Shown here in pieces: positions 25,168 to 33,486 of a DNA stretch of 33,944 bases. The notes beneath the pieces were generated by a model that was not told the DNA's origin, made no database searches, and was given only the letters and a program-made list of their open reading frames with translations. A program made the translations under genes and the position numbers. The stretch lies in assembly GCA_001897825.1 (NCBI GenBank), contig MKUM01000036.1, positions 1 through 33,944 of the forward strand, read 5' to 3'. Numbering within the stretch: the stretch's first letter is position 1; every line of letters starts with the position of its first letter. The stretch comes from Candidatus Amoebophilus sp. 36-38 (GTDB taxonomy: Bacteria; Bacteroidota; Bacteroidia; Cytophagales; Amoebophilaceae).

Positions 25168-27819
25168 ATGGTTGAAGAAAAAACAATACGCTTAAGTCAA
25201 GTAGCACGTAAACTGAACGTAGCCACCACTACCATAACAGCGTATTTATTAGAAAAAGGCTTTAAAATAGAAAACAAGCCTAACACAAAAATTACCTTAG
25301 AACAATATAACCTGTTAGCTAAGGAGTTTGCAGGCTCTGCCATGGACAAAGAAGAAGCAGCCGAGTTAGTAATTGGGCATAGCTATGAAGTGGGATCTAG
25401 TCCTGAAAAAGAAACTAAAAACGTCACCAAGCAGGAACAACCAGGCGTTGAGAAACCAACAACTATCGAGCCTGAATCTATTAAACCGGTGCAACCTATC
25501 GTAGTAGAAAGTCAGCCAGTAATAGAGCCCCCAACATTAGAACCCGAAATCCCTTTAGCTGAGGATAAAGAAGATAAAACAGAAAGTATCGAAGAAAAAC
25601 CTATTGAAAAGGTAGAAGTAGAAGACGTAGCGCCAACTACTATCAAAGGTCCCATAAAAATAACACTTACCAATCAAGAAGAATTCAAAGGAGTCACCGT
25701 ATTAGGCAAGATCGATCTAGGCGAAAAAGTAGTTAAAAAATTTCAACAAGTAGCGTCTTCTGACCTAGAGAAAAAGAATAAAAAGAGACCTAGGAAAAGA
25801 GTCGATAACAAACCAGAATCCCCCTTACTACCCAGATTTAATAGAAAAGAAAAAGAAGAAAATATAAGTCAGGGCAAAATAAAAAATAAAGGACCTGAAA
25901 TACATAAACCCTCCTTATCCGAAAAAGAAATACAAGATCAGATCAAAAGTACCTTAGCAAAACTGGATGGGAATAGAGGAACAAGCAGCCGAGCTAAATA
26001 TAGAAGAGAAAAAAGATCACTCATCGCAGAGGAATTAGCCGAAGAACGTTTACAAGCTGACCAGGCCGCAAAGAAATTACAAGTCACAGAATTTATTGCT
26101 GCTAGTGACCTAGCGTCTCTGATGGGTATATCGATCAACGAACTGTTGTCAGCCTGCATGAACTTAGGCATGCTGGTGTCTATCAACCAACGGCTAGATG
26201 CAGAAGCTATAACTATCATCGCGGATGAGTTTGGATATCAAGTAGCATTTACAGATGTAAAAGCAGAACAAGAAGAAGAGGTAGAAACGGATGATCCCAA
26301 AGATCTAGAAGAACGAGCTCCTATTGTAACCATTATGGGCCATGTAGATCACGGTAAAACTTCCCTACTTGACTATATTCGCAATACTCAAATCACTAAA
26401 ACAGAGGCAGGAGGTATCACTCAACATATAGGTGCTTATGATGTAATCACTGAGAGTGGCAAACACATCGCATTCTTAGATACCCCTGGCCACGAAGCTT
26501 TTACTGCCATGCGAGCTCGTGGCGCTAGATTAACAGATATTGCAATCATCGTAATAGCTGCAGATGACGGTATCCGACCTCAAACAAAAGAAGCGATTAA
26601 TCATGCTAAGCTGGCAGGTGTACCTATTGTCATAGCTATCAACAAGATAGATAAACCTCAGGCTAATCCCGAAAAGGTAAAAGAAGAATTAGCCCACTTA
26701 AATATCTTGGTAGAGGATTGGGGAGGCAAATACCAGAGCCAAGGGGTTTCGGCCATTACTGGGGAAGGAGTCAGTCAATTATTAGAAAAAGTTCTGTTTG
26801 AAGCTGAATTATTAGAACTTAAGGCAAACTCCCATAAAAAAGCACGTGGTACAGTTATAGAAGCTTCTTTGGATCAAGGAAGGGGTTATCTAGCTACCAT
26901 CATGGTACAAGATGGAACTTTACAAATAAGCGATGTAATACTAGCTGGTGCTTACTATGGCAAAATAAAGGCCATGTTTGACTATCAAGGTAAGCCGCTC
27001 AAAAAAGTAGGTCCTTCTACCCCTGTTCAAGTATTAGGACTCAATGGTGCGCCTCAAGCTGGAGACTTATTTCGAGTGATGAACGCTGAAAAAGAAGCCA
27101 GAGATATCGCTACCCAAAGACAACAAATCCTTAGAGAACAAGGGTTTAGAACTAAAACACATATTACCTTAGATGAAATAGGAAGAAGATTAGCAATTGG
27201 AAACTTCAAGGAGCTTAATATAATCCTTAAAGGAGACGTAGATGGTTCTGTAGAAGCCCTTTCTGACTCCCTCCTCAAGCTATCCACAGAAGAAATTAAA
27301 GTAAACATTCTACACAAAGGGGTAGGTGCTATTGTAGAATCTGACATCCTGCTAGCAGCAGCTTCTGACGCAATTATCATAGGTTTCCAGGTAAGACCTA
27401 GTGCCTCTACTCGTAAGTTAGCAGAAAAAGAAGGAATTGAAATTCGCCTGTATTCCATCATCTATGATGCAATCAATCATATAAAAGATGCGATGCAAGG
27501 TATGCTAGCTCCTACCATAGAAGAAGTAATTACAGGTAGCGCAGTAGTACGGGAGATCTTCAAAATTACAGGAATAGGTATTGTAGCAGGATGTTATGTT
27601 AGCGAAGGTTATATTAAAAAAAGTAATTCTATACGAGTTATTAGAGATGGTATTGTAATCTATACAGGGACTATTAAACATTTGAAACATTTTAAAGAGG
27701 AAGTACCACAAATAAAATCAGGTTTTGAATGCGGGATTAGCATCACTAATTTTAGTGATCTGAAGGTCAATGATATCCTTGAAGGATTTGAACAACGGGA
27801 GGTAGCACGTAAACTATAA
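25168..27819 (+). CDS. infB: translation initiation factor IF-2
   Basis: IF-2 is the GTPase that places fMet-tRNA on the 30S subunit and promotes subunit joining. At 883 residues it is slightly short for Bacteroidota, where a longer variable linker is common. Residues 5-50 are an IF2_N helical domain ([20 protein letters not shown]). A charged Pro/Glu/Lys linker follows to about 300, then a second IF2_N-like helix ([20 protein letters not shown]). The G domain has GHVDHGKTS near 391-399, DTPGHEAF and NKIDK. Domains II-IV end with [18 protein letters not shown]. It forms an operon with nusA and is followed by a hairpin. Confidence 0.97.
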   Translation: MVEEKTIRLSQVARKLNVATTTITAYLLEKGFKIENKPNTKITLEQYNLLAKEFAGSAMDKEEAAELVIGHSYEVGSSPEKETKNVTKQEQPGVEKPTTIEPESIKPVQPIVVESQPVIEPPTLEPEIPLAEDKEDKTESIEEKPIEKVEVEDVAPTTIKGPIKITLTNQEEFKGVTVLGKIDLGEKVVKKFQQVASSDLEKKNKKRPRKRVDNKPESPLLPRFNRKEKEENISQGKIKNKGPEIHKPSLSEKEIQDQIKSTLAKLDGNRGTSSRAKYRREKRSLIAEELAEERLQADQAAKKLQVTEFIAASDLASLMGISINELLSACMNLGMLVSINQRLDAEAITIIADEFGYQVAFTDVKAEQEEEVETDDPKDLEERAPIVTIMGHVDHGKTSLLDYIRNTQITKTEAGGITQHIGAYDVITESGKHIAFLDTPGHEAFTAMRARGARLTDIAIIVIAADDGIRPQTKEAINHAKLAGVPIVIAINKIDKPQANPEKVKEELAHLNILVEDWGGKYQSQGVSAITGEGVSQLLEKVLFEAELLELKANSHKKARGTVIEASLDQGRGYLATIMVQDGTLQISDVILAGAYYGKIKAMFDYQGKPLKKVGPSTPVQVLGLNGAPQAGDLFRVMNAEKEARDIATQRQQILREQGFRTKTHITLDEIGRRLAIGNFKELNIILKGDVDGSVEALSDSLLKLSTEEIKVNILHKGVGAIVESDILLAAASDAIIIGFQVRPSASTRKLAEKEGIEIRLYSIIYDAINHIKDAMQGMLAPTIEEVITGSAVVREIFKITGIGIVAGCYVSEGYIKKSNSIRVIRDGIVIYTGTIKHLKHFKEEVPQIKSGFECGISITNFSDLKVNDILEGFEQREVARKL

Positions 27820-27847
27820 ATCCCTGGTTTATTAAAGACCATTTGTG

Positions 27848-27871
27848 GTGTCAGGGCTCCAGCCCTAACAC
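27848..27871 (+). terminator. hairpin terminator after infB
   Basis: GTGTCAGGGCT (27848-27858) pairs with AGCCCTAACAC (27861-27871) with one mismatched pair and a 2-nt spacer. It shares its stem sequence with the hairpins at 12908 and 28674. The tail is not T-rich. Confidence 0.6.
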
Positions 27872-27885
27872 ACACATACTTACTG

Positions 27886-28291
27886 ACTCACCTTACGCAA
27901 AAAGAGGTTGAATGAGTAAATTAAATTTGTCCTTTCAAAGGATCCAAGTACTATACTATCAAAAAGGGTTGGGTAACCGTAAAAAAAACCGCCTTGTATA
28001 AAAAGGCGTTAAAAAATTTGCAGGGAGGAGCGGCCAGGCCGGAGATCAGAGGTTATGCAGTGTTGGGGTGTTTTCGCAGGTCTGGCCGCTAAATTGTGGA
28101 GGGTGAAAATTTTAGCCTTTTTATGCACAGCGGAGAGTTTTTTGGTTACTTTTTTCATGGTTGGAAAAAAGTAACGCCCGCCGCAGGCGAAACTTGATTC
28201 AAAGAAATAAGGCTCAACTAGAAAGATATTATTTCATGACTTAACAAGTGATAAATTTGCCTGGTCTCTAACTCAATTGCGTAATATGAGT
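27886..28291. mobile_element. 406-bp non-coding mobile element (family M2), copy B
   Basis: It begins ACTCACCTTACGCAA and ends GCGTAATATGAGT, the same termini as copy A. TACTG flanks both sides (27881-27885 and 28292-28296), a clean 5-bp target duplication. It aligns with copy A over its full length with about 18 substitutions and one extra A. The hairpin at the position of 13925-13955 in copy A is kept although two bases changed, one in each arm (G-C became T-A). No gene is inside. Confidence 0.82.
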
Positions 28292-28338
28292 TACTGACGA
28301 ACCTAGAGGACTAAAGGCGATGGTTTCAAAATAACTCT
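28292..28338. repeat. right half of an M1 repeat next to M2 copy B
   Basis: TACTGACGAACCTAGAGG and the following ggactaaaggcgatggtttc match the right arm of the M1 repeats at 9372-9513 and 13588-14139. The matching left arm is missing to the left of copy B, so this M1 copy has lost half, probably by deletion. Confidence 0.6.
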
Positions 28339-28391
28339 AATATAAGCTCGATTATCTCGTACATGTTAGTTAATTCTAGAATCAGAAAAAT

Positions 28392-28610
28392 ATGCGGCTG
28401 TTAAACAAAATTTTCACACTACCTATTTTATTGTATCAAGCCATACTAGCTCCCTATATTGCACCTTCCTGTAGGTTTCAGCCAACTTGTTCAGCATACG
28501 CCAAGGAAGCGATCCTTAAGTATGGCATAATCAAAGGCATCTGGTTAGGTACCAAGCGTCTGTTACGTTGCCACCCATATGGTAAAAGCGGATATGATCC
28601 GGTTCCTTGA
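28392..28610 (+). CDS. yidD: membrane protein insertion efficiency factor YidD
   Basis: YidD is a small protein thought to help YidC insert membrane proteins. The 72 residues contain the family signature almost complete: YIAPSCRFQPTCSAYAKEAI, then GIWLGTKRLLRCHPYGKSGYDPVP at the C-terminus, with the conserved cysteines. The N-terminal helix IFTLPILLYQAILAP is amphipathic and probably membrane-associated. In many bacteria it is next to rnpA-rpmH-yidC; here it stands alone between an M2 element and rpsU, suggesting rearrangement. Confidence 0.95.
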   Translation: MRLLNKIFTLPILLYQAILAPYIAPSCRFQPTCSAYAKEAILKYGIIKGIWLGTKRLLRCHPYGKSGYDPVP

Positions 28611-28673
28611 GTAAATTAATCCAAGCTACAAGTTAGTTGTAATGTCTGGAGCTACTCTCGATACGCAGATGGA

Positions 28674-28697
28674 CTGTTAGGAAAAAGTTCCTGACAG
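28674..28697 (+). terminator. hairpin after yidD
   Basis: CTGTTAGGAA (28674-28683) pairs with TTCCTGACAG (28688-28697), 10 bp with one G-T-type mismatch and a 4-nt loop. It is related in sequence to the hairpins at 12908 and 27848. Confidence 0.5.
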
Positions 28698-28788
28698 CAC
28701 ATGATTTCAAAATTTTACATATTTTTTGGAGGGAATAAGACAAAATTCATAATAAAAGCATTATTTTAAAGATATATATAGAGAATAG

Positions 28789-28819
28789 TTGCAGTATTGT
28801 ACGTTTAGACTTACTTTTG
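28789..28819 (+). promoter_or_regulatory. promoter of rpsU
   Basis: TTG (28789-28791), 20 nt, TACTTTTG (28812-28819) matches the Bacteroidota consensus. It lies just upstream of the ATG at 28843 and argues against the longer TTG-initiated frame beginning at 28789. Confidence 0.75.
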
Positions 28820-28842
28820 TTGCTTATGTAAAACATATAATT

Positions 28843-29040
28843 ATGATTTTTGTACAAGTAAAAGATAATGAACCCATAGAAAGAGCTCTCAAGCGATTTA
28901 AGAAGAAAATAGATCGTGTAAAAACACTAAAAGAGCTTAAAAATAGACGATACTATACAAAACCTTCCATCAAACGTAGAGAGGAAAAACAGAGAGCTAT
29001 TTATAGACAGCACCTCCAACAACAAGAGATGAACGGATAA
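28843..29040 (+). CDS. rpsU: 30S ribosomal protein S21
   Basis: S21 joins the 30S platform and assists start-site selection. The 65 residues from MIFVQVKDNEPIERALKRFK fit the usual Bacteroidota length; a further-upstream TTG would add 18 unrelated residues and overlaps the promoter. The basic region YTKPSIKRREEKQRAIYRQ is typical. In Bacteroidota S21 often matters because 16S rRNA pairing with Shine-Dalgarno sequences is little used. It lies upstream of xerC, an arrangement common in the phylum. Confidence 0.96.
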   Translation: MIFVQVKDNEPIERALKRFKKKIDRVKTLKELKNRRYYTKPSIKRREEKQRAIYRQHLQQQEMNG

Positions 29041-29236
29041 CATTCACGGCCAAATAACGATTAGATTATAAACTAAGATTAAGTTCAACCTATTCTTAAT
29101 CGGCAAACTCATATAACTCTTAATTGTTATTATTTATAGAAAATTCTGCGCTTAAACAGGGTTTTATATAAGTTATAGTTAAGATAAAAGTTATTTATTA
29201 CCTTTATAGGTATTTTTAGGTAACTGAAAATACGTT

Positions 29237-30121
29237 ATGGGTATGCTTGAAACTTTCATCAATTACCTTACTTACGAGAAACGTTTGAGCAACCACACCA
29301 TTTGTGCCTATCGAACTGATTTAACTCAGTTTCATACATACCTTCAAGCTCAATTTCAAATTACAGAACTTAATCAAGTTACTTCTAAAGTTTTACGCTC
29401 TTGGATTATACATTTATCTAAAGAAGGTTTAAACAATCGTTCCATTAACAGAAAGGTAGCCTGCCTAAGAGCTTTTTATGGTTTTTTATATGCGAAGGGA
29501 GATATCGCATCTGATGTAACTGCACAACTGAGAAGTCTTAAAATAAAAAAGGGGTTACCTATCTTTTTGCGAGAAGAAGAACTATTGCGCCTATTAGACG
29601 AATATCCGTTTGAAGATAACTTTGAAGGATGGCGTGATAAACTGGTATTAGAACTATTATATGGCACAGGAATACGGCTAAGCGAGCTGTTAAATTTACA
29701 AGATCATGATATCAATTTTTACGAGAGGACTATTCGGGTTTTAGGAAAACGCAACAAGGAACGTATTATACCAGTTCCTAAGTCTATTTTAGCCGTTGTC
29801 GAAAATTATATAGCACACCGCAACGCTACTGTTCCAGCTCCATACAGCCATCTTTTGATAACTGTAAAAAGCAACCCTTGCTACCCCATGCTAGTCTATA
29901 AGTTAGTTAACAAATATTTGAGTAGTTATACACAAGCAGATAAGCATAGTCCTCATGTACTACGGCATACATTCGCTACCCATCTGCTCAATAGAGGGGC
30001 TGATTTGCAGGCTATCAAAGAACTTCTAGGCCACGCCAACCTAGCAGCCACTCAAGTCTATACTCATAATTCTATGGAAAAGCTAAAAGAAATCTTTTCA
30101 CAAGCACATCCTAGGGCATAA
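29237..30121 (+). CDS. xerC: XerC-type tyrosine recombinase
   Basis: This recombinase resolves chromosome dimers at dif with a partner Xer protein. Its 294 residues comprise a SAM-like N-terminal domain (SNHTICAYRTDLTQFHTYL) and a catalytic domain with all six active-site residues: Arg147 (GTGIRLSELL), Lys171 (LGKRNKERIIP), His240 and Arg243 (HVLRHTFATHLL), His266 (LLGHANL) and Tyr275 (TQVYTH). The ATG at 29237 is used; the ATG two codons later is equally possible. The rpsU-xerC pairing is a conserved Bacteroidota arrangement, supporting XerC over a phage integrase. The usual next genes (hpf, tRNAs, tuf) are absent. Confidence 0.9.
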   Translation: MGMLETFINYLTYEKRLSNHTICAYRTDLTQFHTYLQAQFQITELNQVTSKVLRSWIIHLSKEGLNNRSINRKVACLRAFYGFLYAKGDIASDVTAQLRSLKIKKGLPIFLREEELLRLLDEYPFEDNFEGWRDKLVLELLYGTGIRLSELLNLQDHDINFYERTIRVLGKRNKERIIPVPKSILAVVENYIAHRNATVPAPYSHLLITVKSNPCYPMLVYKLVNKYLSSYTQADKHSPHVLRHTFATHLLNRGADLQAIKELLGHANLAATQVYTHNSMEKLKEIFSQAHPRA

Positions 30122-30205
30122 AAAACATATCAATGCTTTTGAAGGCCGCTCAATCCGACTCTCTGCAGCATCTAGTAGCTACTCCTTTTACAAATAACCA
30201 ATATC

Positions 30206-31504
30206 CTATTTTGTGTTGGTTGAAAGAGAAGACCTTAACCGCGCCCAATAGTCCAAACGCTTCTTAATTTCCCGTTCAAATCCCCTCTGAGGAGGTGAAT
30301 AGAATTCTTGTCGCTTCATTTCATCAGGGAAATAATTTTGGCCTGAAAAAGCTTCTTTCGTATCATGGTCATAAATATACCCTTCACCATATCCTTCCTC
30401 TCGCACCAGTTTGGTAGGTGCATTTAAGATAATCTTAGGTGGCATGAAGGACCCCGTTTCTTTTGCAGATTTTCTTGCACGATTATAAGCTATGTAGGCA
30501 GCATTTGACTTTGGAGCCGTGGCCAAATATAAGACTGCTTGTGCAATGGCCAGCTCACCTTCCGGGCTTCCCAGCCGTTCATACGCTTCCGTCGCAGCAA
30601 TAGTTTGTATCAAGGCTTGAGGGTCTGACATCCCCACATCTTCAGAGGCAAAACGAATAAGTCTCCGCGCAATGTAAAGAGGATCTTCGCCTCCTTCAAG
30701 CATGCGGGCAAACCAATACAGTGCTGCATCTGGATCTGACCCACGCAAAGACTTATGAAGCGCACTAATCAGATTATAATGACCTTCTTTATTCTTGTCA
30801 TAAAGAGGTGCTCTACGGGAGACAATTTGAGTAAGATCTTCTCCGGACAAAATAGGCCTGGACGGCAACTGAGAGAGAACCTCGACCATATTATAAAGAG
30901 CTCGCCCATCTCCATCAGCCATGGCATAAAGCAGCGAACGACCTGCCGCATCTAACGGCAATTCTTTCTCCAAGTATGATTGGGCCCGCTGATATAAAAT
31001 CTCAAGGTGTGAGGTTTCAAGTCGCCTTAAGACTAAAACTTGTGTGCGGGACAAAAGTGCGCTATTCAACTCAAAAGATGGGTTTTCGGTTGTCGCCCCA
31101 ATGAGAATCACCGTTCCGTTTTCAACATGAGGCAAAAAGCTATCCTGTTGGGTTCGATTAAATCTGTGAATCTCATCCACAAAAAGAAGCGTCCCCCTGC
31201 CCATTTTTTTTCGCTCCTGTGCACGTTCAAAAATTTTCTTGAGATCCGCAACACCTGATTCAATTGCAGAAATTGACTCAAACTCAAGGTCTGAGGTCTT
31301 GGCTAAAAGTCGTACTAAAGTTGTCTTTCCACATCCAGGAGGTCCCCATAGAATCAATGAAGAAAGCTGTCCACTTTTGCGCATTACACCTAATGGACCT
31401 TTACCTTCAGTGAGATGCTCTTGCCCGACAATTTCATCCAAAGATTGAGGTCTCAAACGGGAAGCTAAAGGTTCATAGCTATCTTGTGAAAAAAGAGTTG
31501 TCAT
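30206..31504 (-). CDS. rarA: replication-associated recombination protein A (AAA+ ATPase), alphaproteobacterial type
   Basis: RarA (MgsA) is an AAA+ ATPase related to clamp-loader subunits and acts at stalled replication forks. The 432 residues show Walker A GPPGCGKTT (54-62), Walker B LLFVDEIH (106-113), sensor 1 IGATTENPSFELN and the C-terminal MgsA domain. The ending APTKLVREEGYGEGYIYDHD...FSGQNYFPDEM, then PPQRGFEREIKKRLDYWARLR, is the form I know from Alphaproteobacteria, not Bacteroidota. Base composition supports transfer: hand counts of three 60-base rows starting at 30541, 30661 and 31141 give 37, 31 and 27 G+C, against 20 in the xerC row at 29881. The frame is intact. It sits at the break in the rpsU-xerC neighbourhood. 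Confidence 0.93.
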   Translation of the reverse strand: MTTLFSQDSYEPLASRLRPQSLDEIVGQEHLTEGKGPLGVMRKSGQLSSLILWGPPGCGKTTLVRLLAKTSDLEFESISAIESGVADLKKIFERAQERKKMGRGTLLFVDEIHRFNRTQQDSFLPHVENGTVILIGATTENPSFELNSALLSRTQVLVLRRLETSHLEILYQRAQSYLEKELPLDAAGRSLLYAMADGDGRALYNMVEVLSQLPSRPILSGEDLTQIVSRRAPLYDKNKEGHYNLISALHKSLRGSDPDAALYWFARMLEGGEDPLYIARRLIRFASEDVGMSDPQALIQTIAATEAYERLGSPEGELAIAQAVLYLATAPKSNAAYIAYNRARKSAKETGSFMPPKIILNAPTKLVREEGYGEGYIYDHDTKEAFSGQNYFPDEMKRQEFYSPPQRGFEREIKKRLDYWARLRSSLSTNTK

Positions 31505-31531
31505 ACACTATACTTACTTTTTACCTACATG

Positions 31532-31539
31532 CAAAGTTA
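31532..31539 (-). promoter_or_regulatory. possible -7 element upstream of rarA
   Basis: The minus strand reads TAACTTTG, fitting TAnnTTTG, 28 bp before the rarA ATG. No good -33 TTG lies at the right distance. It would give the foreign gene a host-type promoter. Confidence 0.35.
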
Positions 31540-31560
31540 ACTTTTGACGGGCCCTTAAAT

Positions 31561-31576
31561 AGACTTCTTGCGTAAG
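31561..31576. repeat. isolated M1 terminal repeat end
   Basis: AGACTTCTTGCGTAAG shares its first 11 bases with the left end of the M1 element at 9372. No matching right end was found before vapC, so this is at most a relic. Confidence 0.35.
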
Positions 31577-31688
31577 TTACGTCTTTTACTTCTTAAAGGT
31601 AATGCCTCTCTCTGGATGCCCTGCTGGGTAATTCTTTTTCTTGTGGGGGTATCAGCAACATTCGTGCGATTTAGCCTTTTACAAATAA

Positions 31689-32054
31689 TCATTTAATTTG
31701 GTCAAACGAAAGGATAGGAAGATCTGTAATCTTATTTTTCGCAAGCAAAAGGCAATCAACCACATGCATATTATGCTTACTATAATAATCTAATGCTAGA
31801 GAAAGTACTTCTTTTTCGCCACTTATACCTTTATAGGCCAGTAACTCTGATAGTATCTGGGTTATCTTGTCTTTGGGTACTTTGTAAAAAGAGGAAAGAA
31901 CAAATATTACCTCAGTAAACACGGTCTGTTCTATTATTAAAGTTATTCGGCCTATTTTCGCTTGGTCAAATATTGCTTTAGTTTTAGCAAACATTTCTGG
32001 ATTATCTGCCAATAAATAGCGGAGGATAACGTTCGTATCACAAATAGATTTCAT
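31689..32054 (-). CDS. vapC: PIN-domain toxin of a VapBC-type module
   Basis: A 121-residue PIN ribonuclease. The acidic catalytic set is present: Asp6 (CDTNVILRYLL), Glu48 (FTEVIFVLSSFY), Asp100 (HVVDCLLLA) and Asp118 (LSFDQIK). The length is normal for VapC. Relatives cleave tRNA, often initiator tRNA, or rRNA and are neutralised by the cognate antitoxin. The start ATG overlaps the stop of the upstream antitoxin gene by four bases, the usual coupled arrangement. Nothing suggests inactivation. The target is not predictable from sequence. Confidence 0.9.
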   Translation of the reverse strand: MKSICDTNVILRYLLADNPEMFAKTKAIFDQAKIGRITLIIEQTVFTEVIFVLSSFYKVPKDKITQILSELLAYKGISGEKEVLSLALDYYSKHNMHVVDCLLLAKNKITDLPILSFDQIK

Positions 32055-32308
32055 TTGAAGCCTTCTTCTTTTTTCTTAGTTACAGATACACTATCATCCC
32101 AAGCCTGGGTCCTAATTTCTTCAAAAGCCAGAGGAGTAGGTTTTTGATAAGCAGATAAAGCGCCTCCTATATCCTGGACAGGGGTAATCAGTATCTGATT
32201 ATACTCATTAATCTCTAGTGAAATGAGGTTAGATTTAAGCATATCACGAATTTTTTTTGGTAAAACTATCTGGCCTTTACTAGAAATCGTCAAAGTGTTT
32301 ATATACAT
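32051..32308 (-). CDS. vapB: AbrB/MazE-fold antitoxin of the VapBC-type module
   Basis: Residues 1-48 form a SpoVT-AbrB swapped-hairpin DNA-binding domain (TISSKGQIVLPKKIRDML, then LISLEINEYNQILITP). The remaining 37 residues are the toxin-binding tail ending in charged TKKKEEGFK. At 85 residues it is a normal VapB. Such proteins usually repress their own operon by binding a palindrome at the promoter; none is obvious in the AT-rich upstream DNA. It overlaps vapC by 4 bp. Confidence 0.88.
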   Translation of the reverse strand: MYINTLTISSKGQIVLPKKIRDMLKSNLISLEINEYNQILITPVQDIGGALSAYQKPTPLAFEEIRTQAWDDSVSVTKKKEEGFK

Positions 32309-32560
32309 AATGAATAACTTAGATAAGTAAGAAAATAAATTAATCAGATATAGAAATTAAAAAAGTATTAATATAATTAATCTATTTTACCTAAATATAA
32401 AGTTAAGATAAATATATATAAATCCTACCTGAATATACCATTAATTTATCTCATCAATTACTCTGTAGAAACCGAGCAATCCGGTATGAAAAAGACTATC
32501 TCCGATTATGTTTAAGCCCTAACTTCCTAAAATTGGATACATGGTGATAAAGTGAATATT

Positions 32561-32585
32561 CGTCACTCGGCACAGCCGAGCGACG
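32561..32585. terminator. strong hairpin in non-coding DNA
   Basis: CGTCACTCGGC (32561-32571) pairs with GCCGAGCGACG (32575-32585), one A-C mismatch, 3-nt loop. It has no T tail and no adjacent gene, so it may be a repeat or RNA relic rather than a terminator. Confidence 0.35.
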
Positions 32586-32687
32586 GTTTAGGGATTTGAT
32601 ATAAAACTATTGTTAATTGTTGAGAATAATATGCTTGCATACAACCTATATACAAGAATAAATTCACTTTATTTTGCCTGATTACAC

Positions 32688-32741
32688 TGGATCCCTGCTG
32701 GATTTATTCACAGCTTCGGTCAAAGACAAGGGGGCAGGGAT
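32688..32741. repeat. imperfect palindromic unit with ATCCCTGC/GCAGGGAT ends
   Basis: ATCCCTGC (about 32691) is complementary to GCAGGGAT (about 32732), enclosing roughly 35 bases. The outer bases give CTGGATCCCTGC and GCAGGGATGAC, a layout resembling short palindromic repeats known in Rickettsia and Wolbachia. A half unit, gcagggatgacaa, is also at about 18177. Confidence 0.4.
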
Positions 32742-33399
32742 GACAATGCAGGGGGACTATTATAGCAATACAGCAAGATAAAGTGCCAACAACGGTTAAA
32801 GATATCATATTTTTTTGCGGGGGAAATCCAGACCTAATTGATGATCTAAAGTTAGCAAGTCCGTAACTTTCGACACTTGTGGCATAAACCCACGCTCAGA
32901 TCCACGTAAACGTTTACACCTATACGAGAAAAATAAGTTTATATTTAAGCTGTCGTTCAACCAAGAACTAGGGGGACCGGATGAACAGAAAACTACGGTT
33001 GTAGAATTGATTATCGAATAGGACTATAAATTTCTGTTTTGCTGCTTGCTTAACATGCCTTTAAAAATAGGCTTCACTTAAGGTAATAAGCAAGATTTTT
33101 GATAGCTCCACCAATGATTTTTAACAGTAAATCTTTACTCGTTTGCCTACGCTGGTCCTACTTGGTTTTATTTTATGTTAGACTTTTCGCAAGATTTAAA
33201 CCCAAACTTCCTAACATAAATAGGTAGTGGGCTTAGAAAGCTATCTTTACATAGTGTAAAAGCGGATTTTTTTAAAATATTTACTACCTATAAATAATTA
33301 TTTATACGTGATAAAAAGAATACATTGTTTCTTCTGATAATCATTAAGTTAAATACTAACATTACGTATAAATTTTAGGAAGTTTGGGTTTAATCGGAG

Positions 33400-33429
33400 T
33401 TGTATTTCTAAATGATACTTGTATCTTTG
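33400..33429 (+). promoter_or_regulatory. promoter of the right-edge lipoprotein gene
   Basis: TTG (33400-33402), 19 nt, TATCTTTG (33422-33429) is an excellent match to the Bacteroidota consensus, 57 bp before the ATG at 33487. Confidence 0.75.
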
Positions 33430-33486
33430 CAAATCTCTTATTTATACCCTATTTTATAATAAAATATCCTCTATTTCAACAGTATT

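Larger units (their letters stand above)
32512..33393. repeat. repeat ends suggesting one or two decayed insertion elements
   Basis: TTAAACCCAAACTTCCTAA (33196-33214) is a perfect 19-bp inverted match to 33375-33393. A third copy, TTAAGCCCTAACTTCCTAA, starts at 32512 in direct orientation to the first and, extended by AAATT, matches the far end at 21 of 23 bases. The outer pair would bound 882 bp, the inner pair 198 bp. The inner unit has further inner complementarity (33218-33229 with 33283-33295). Confidence 0.55.
32309..33486. other. 1.2-kb non-coding region with inverted repeats and coding relics
   Basis: No convincing gene. It contains a strong hairpin at 32561-32585, a palindrome-like unit at 32688-32741, three copies of a 20-bp repeat end (near 32512, 33196 and 33375), and a minus-strand open stretch of about 66 codons at 32814-33017 with no usable start. 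It ends with the promoter at 33400-33429. Confidence 0.6.

Noticed and set aside
28789-28842. Upstream TTG start extending rpsU by 18 residues
   Set aside because: The region is occupied by the -33/-7 promoter elements, and S21 homologues begin at the MIFVQVK methionine.
30133-30267. 44-codon plus-strand frame overlapping the 3' end of rarA
   Set aside because: It overlaps a conserved gene on the other strand and its product resembles nothing I know.
30270-30292. tRNA T-loop-like string (gttcaaatcccc)
   Set aside because: It lies inside the rarA coding sequence and no cloverleaf can be drawn around it. No tRNA or rRNA gene was found in the window.
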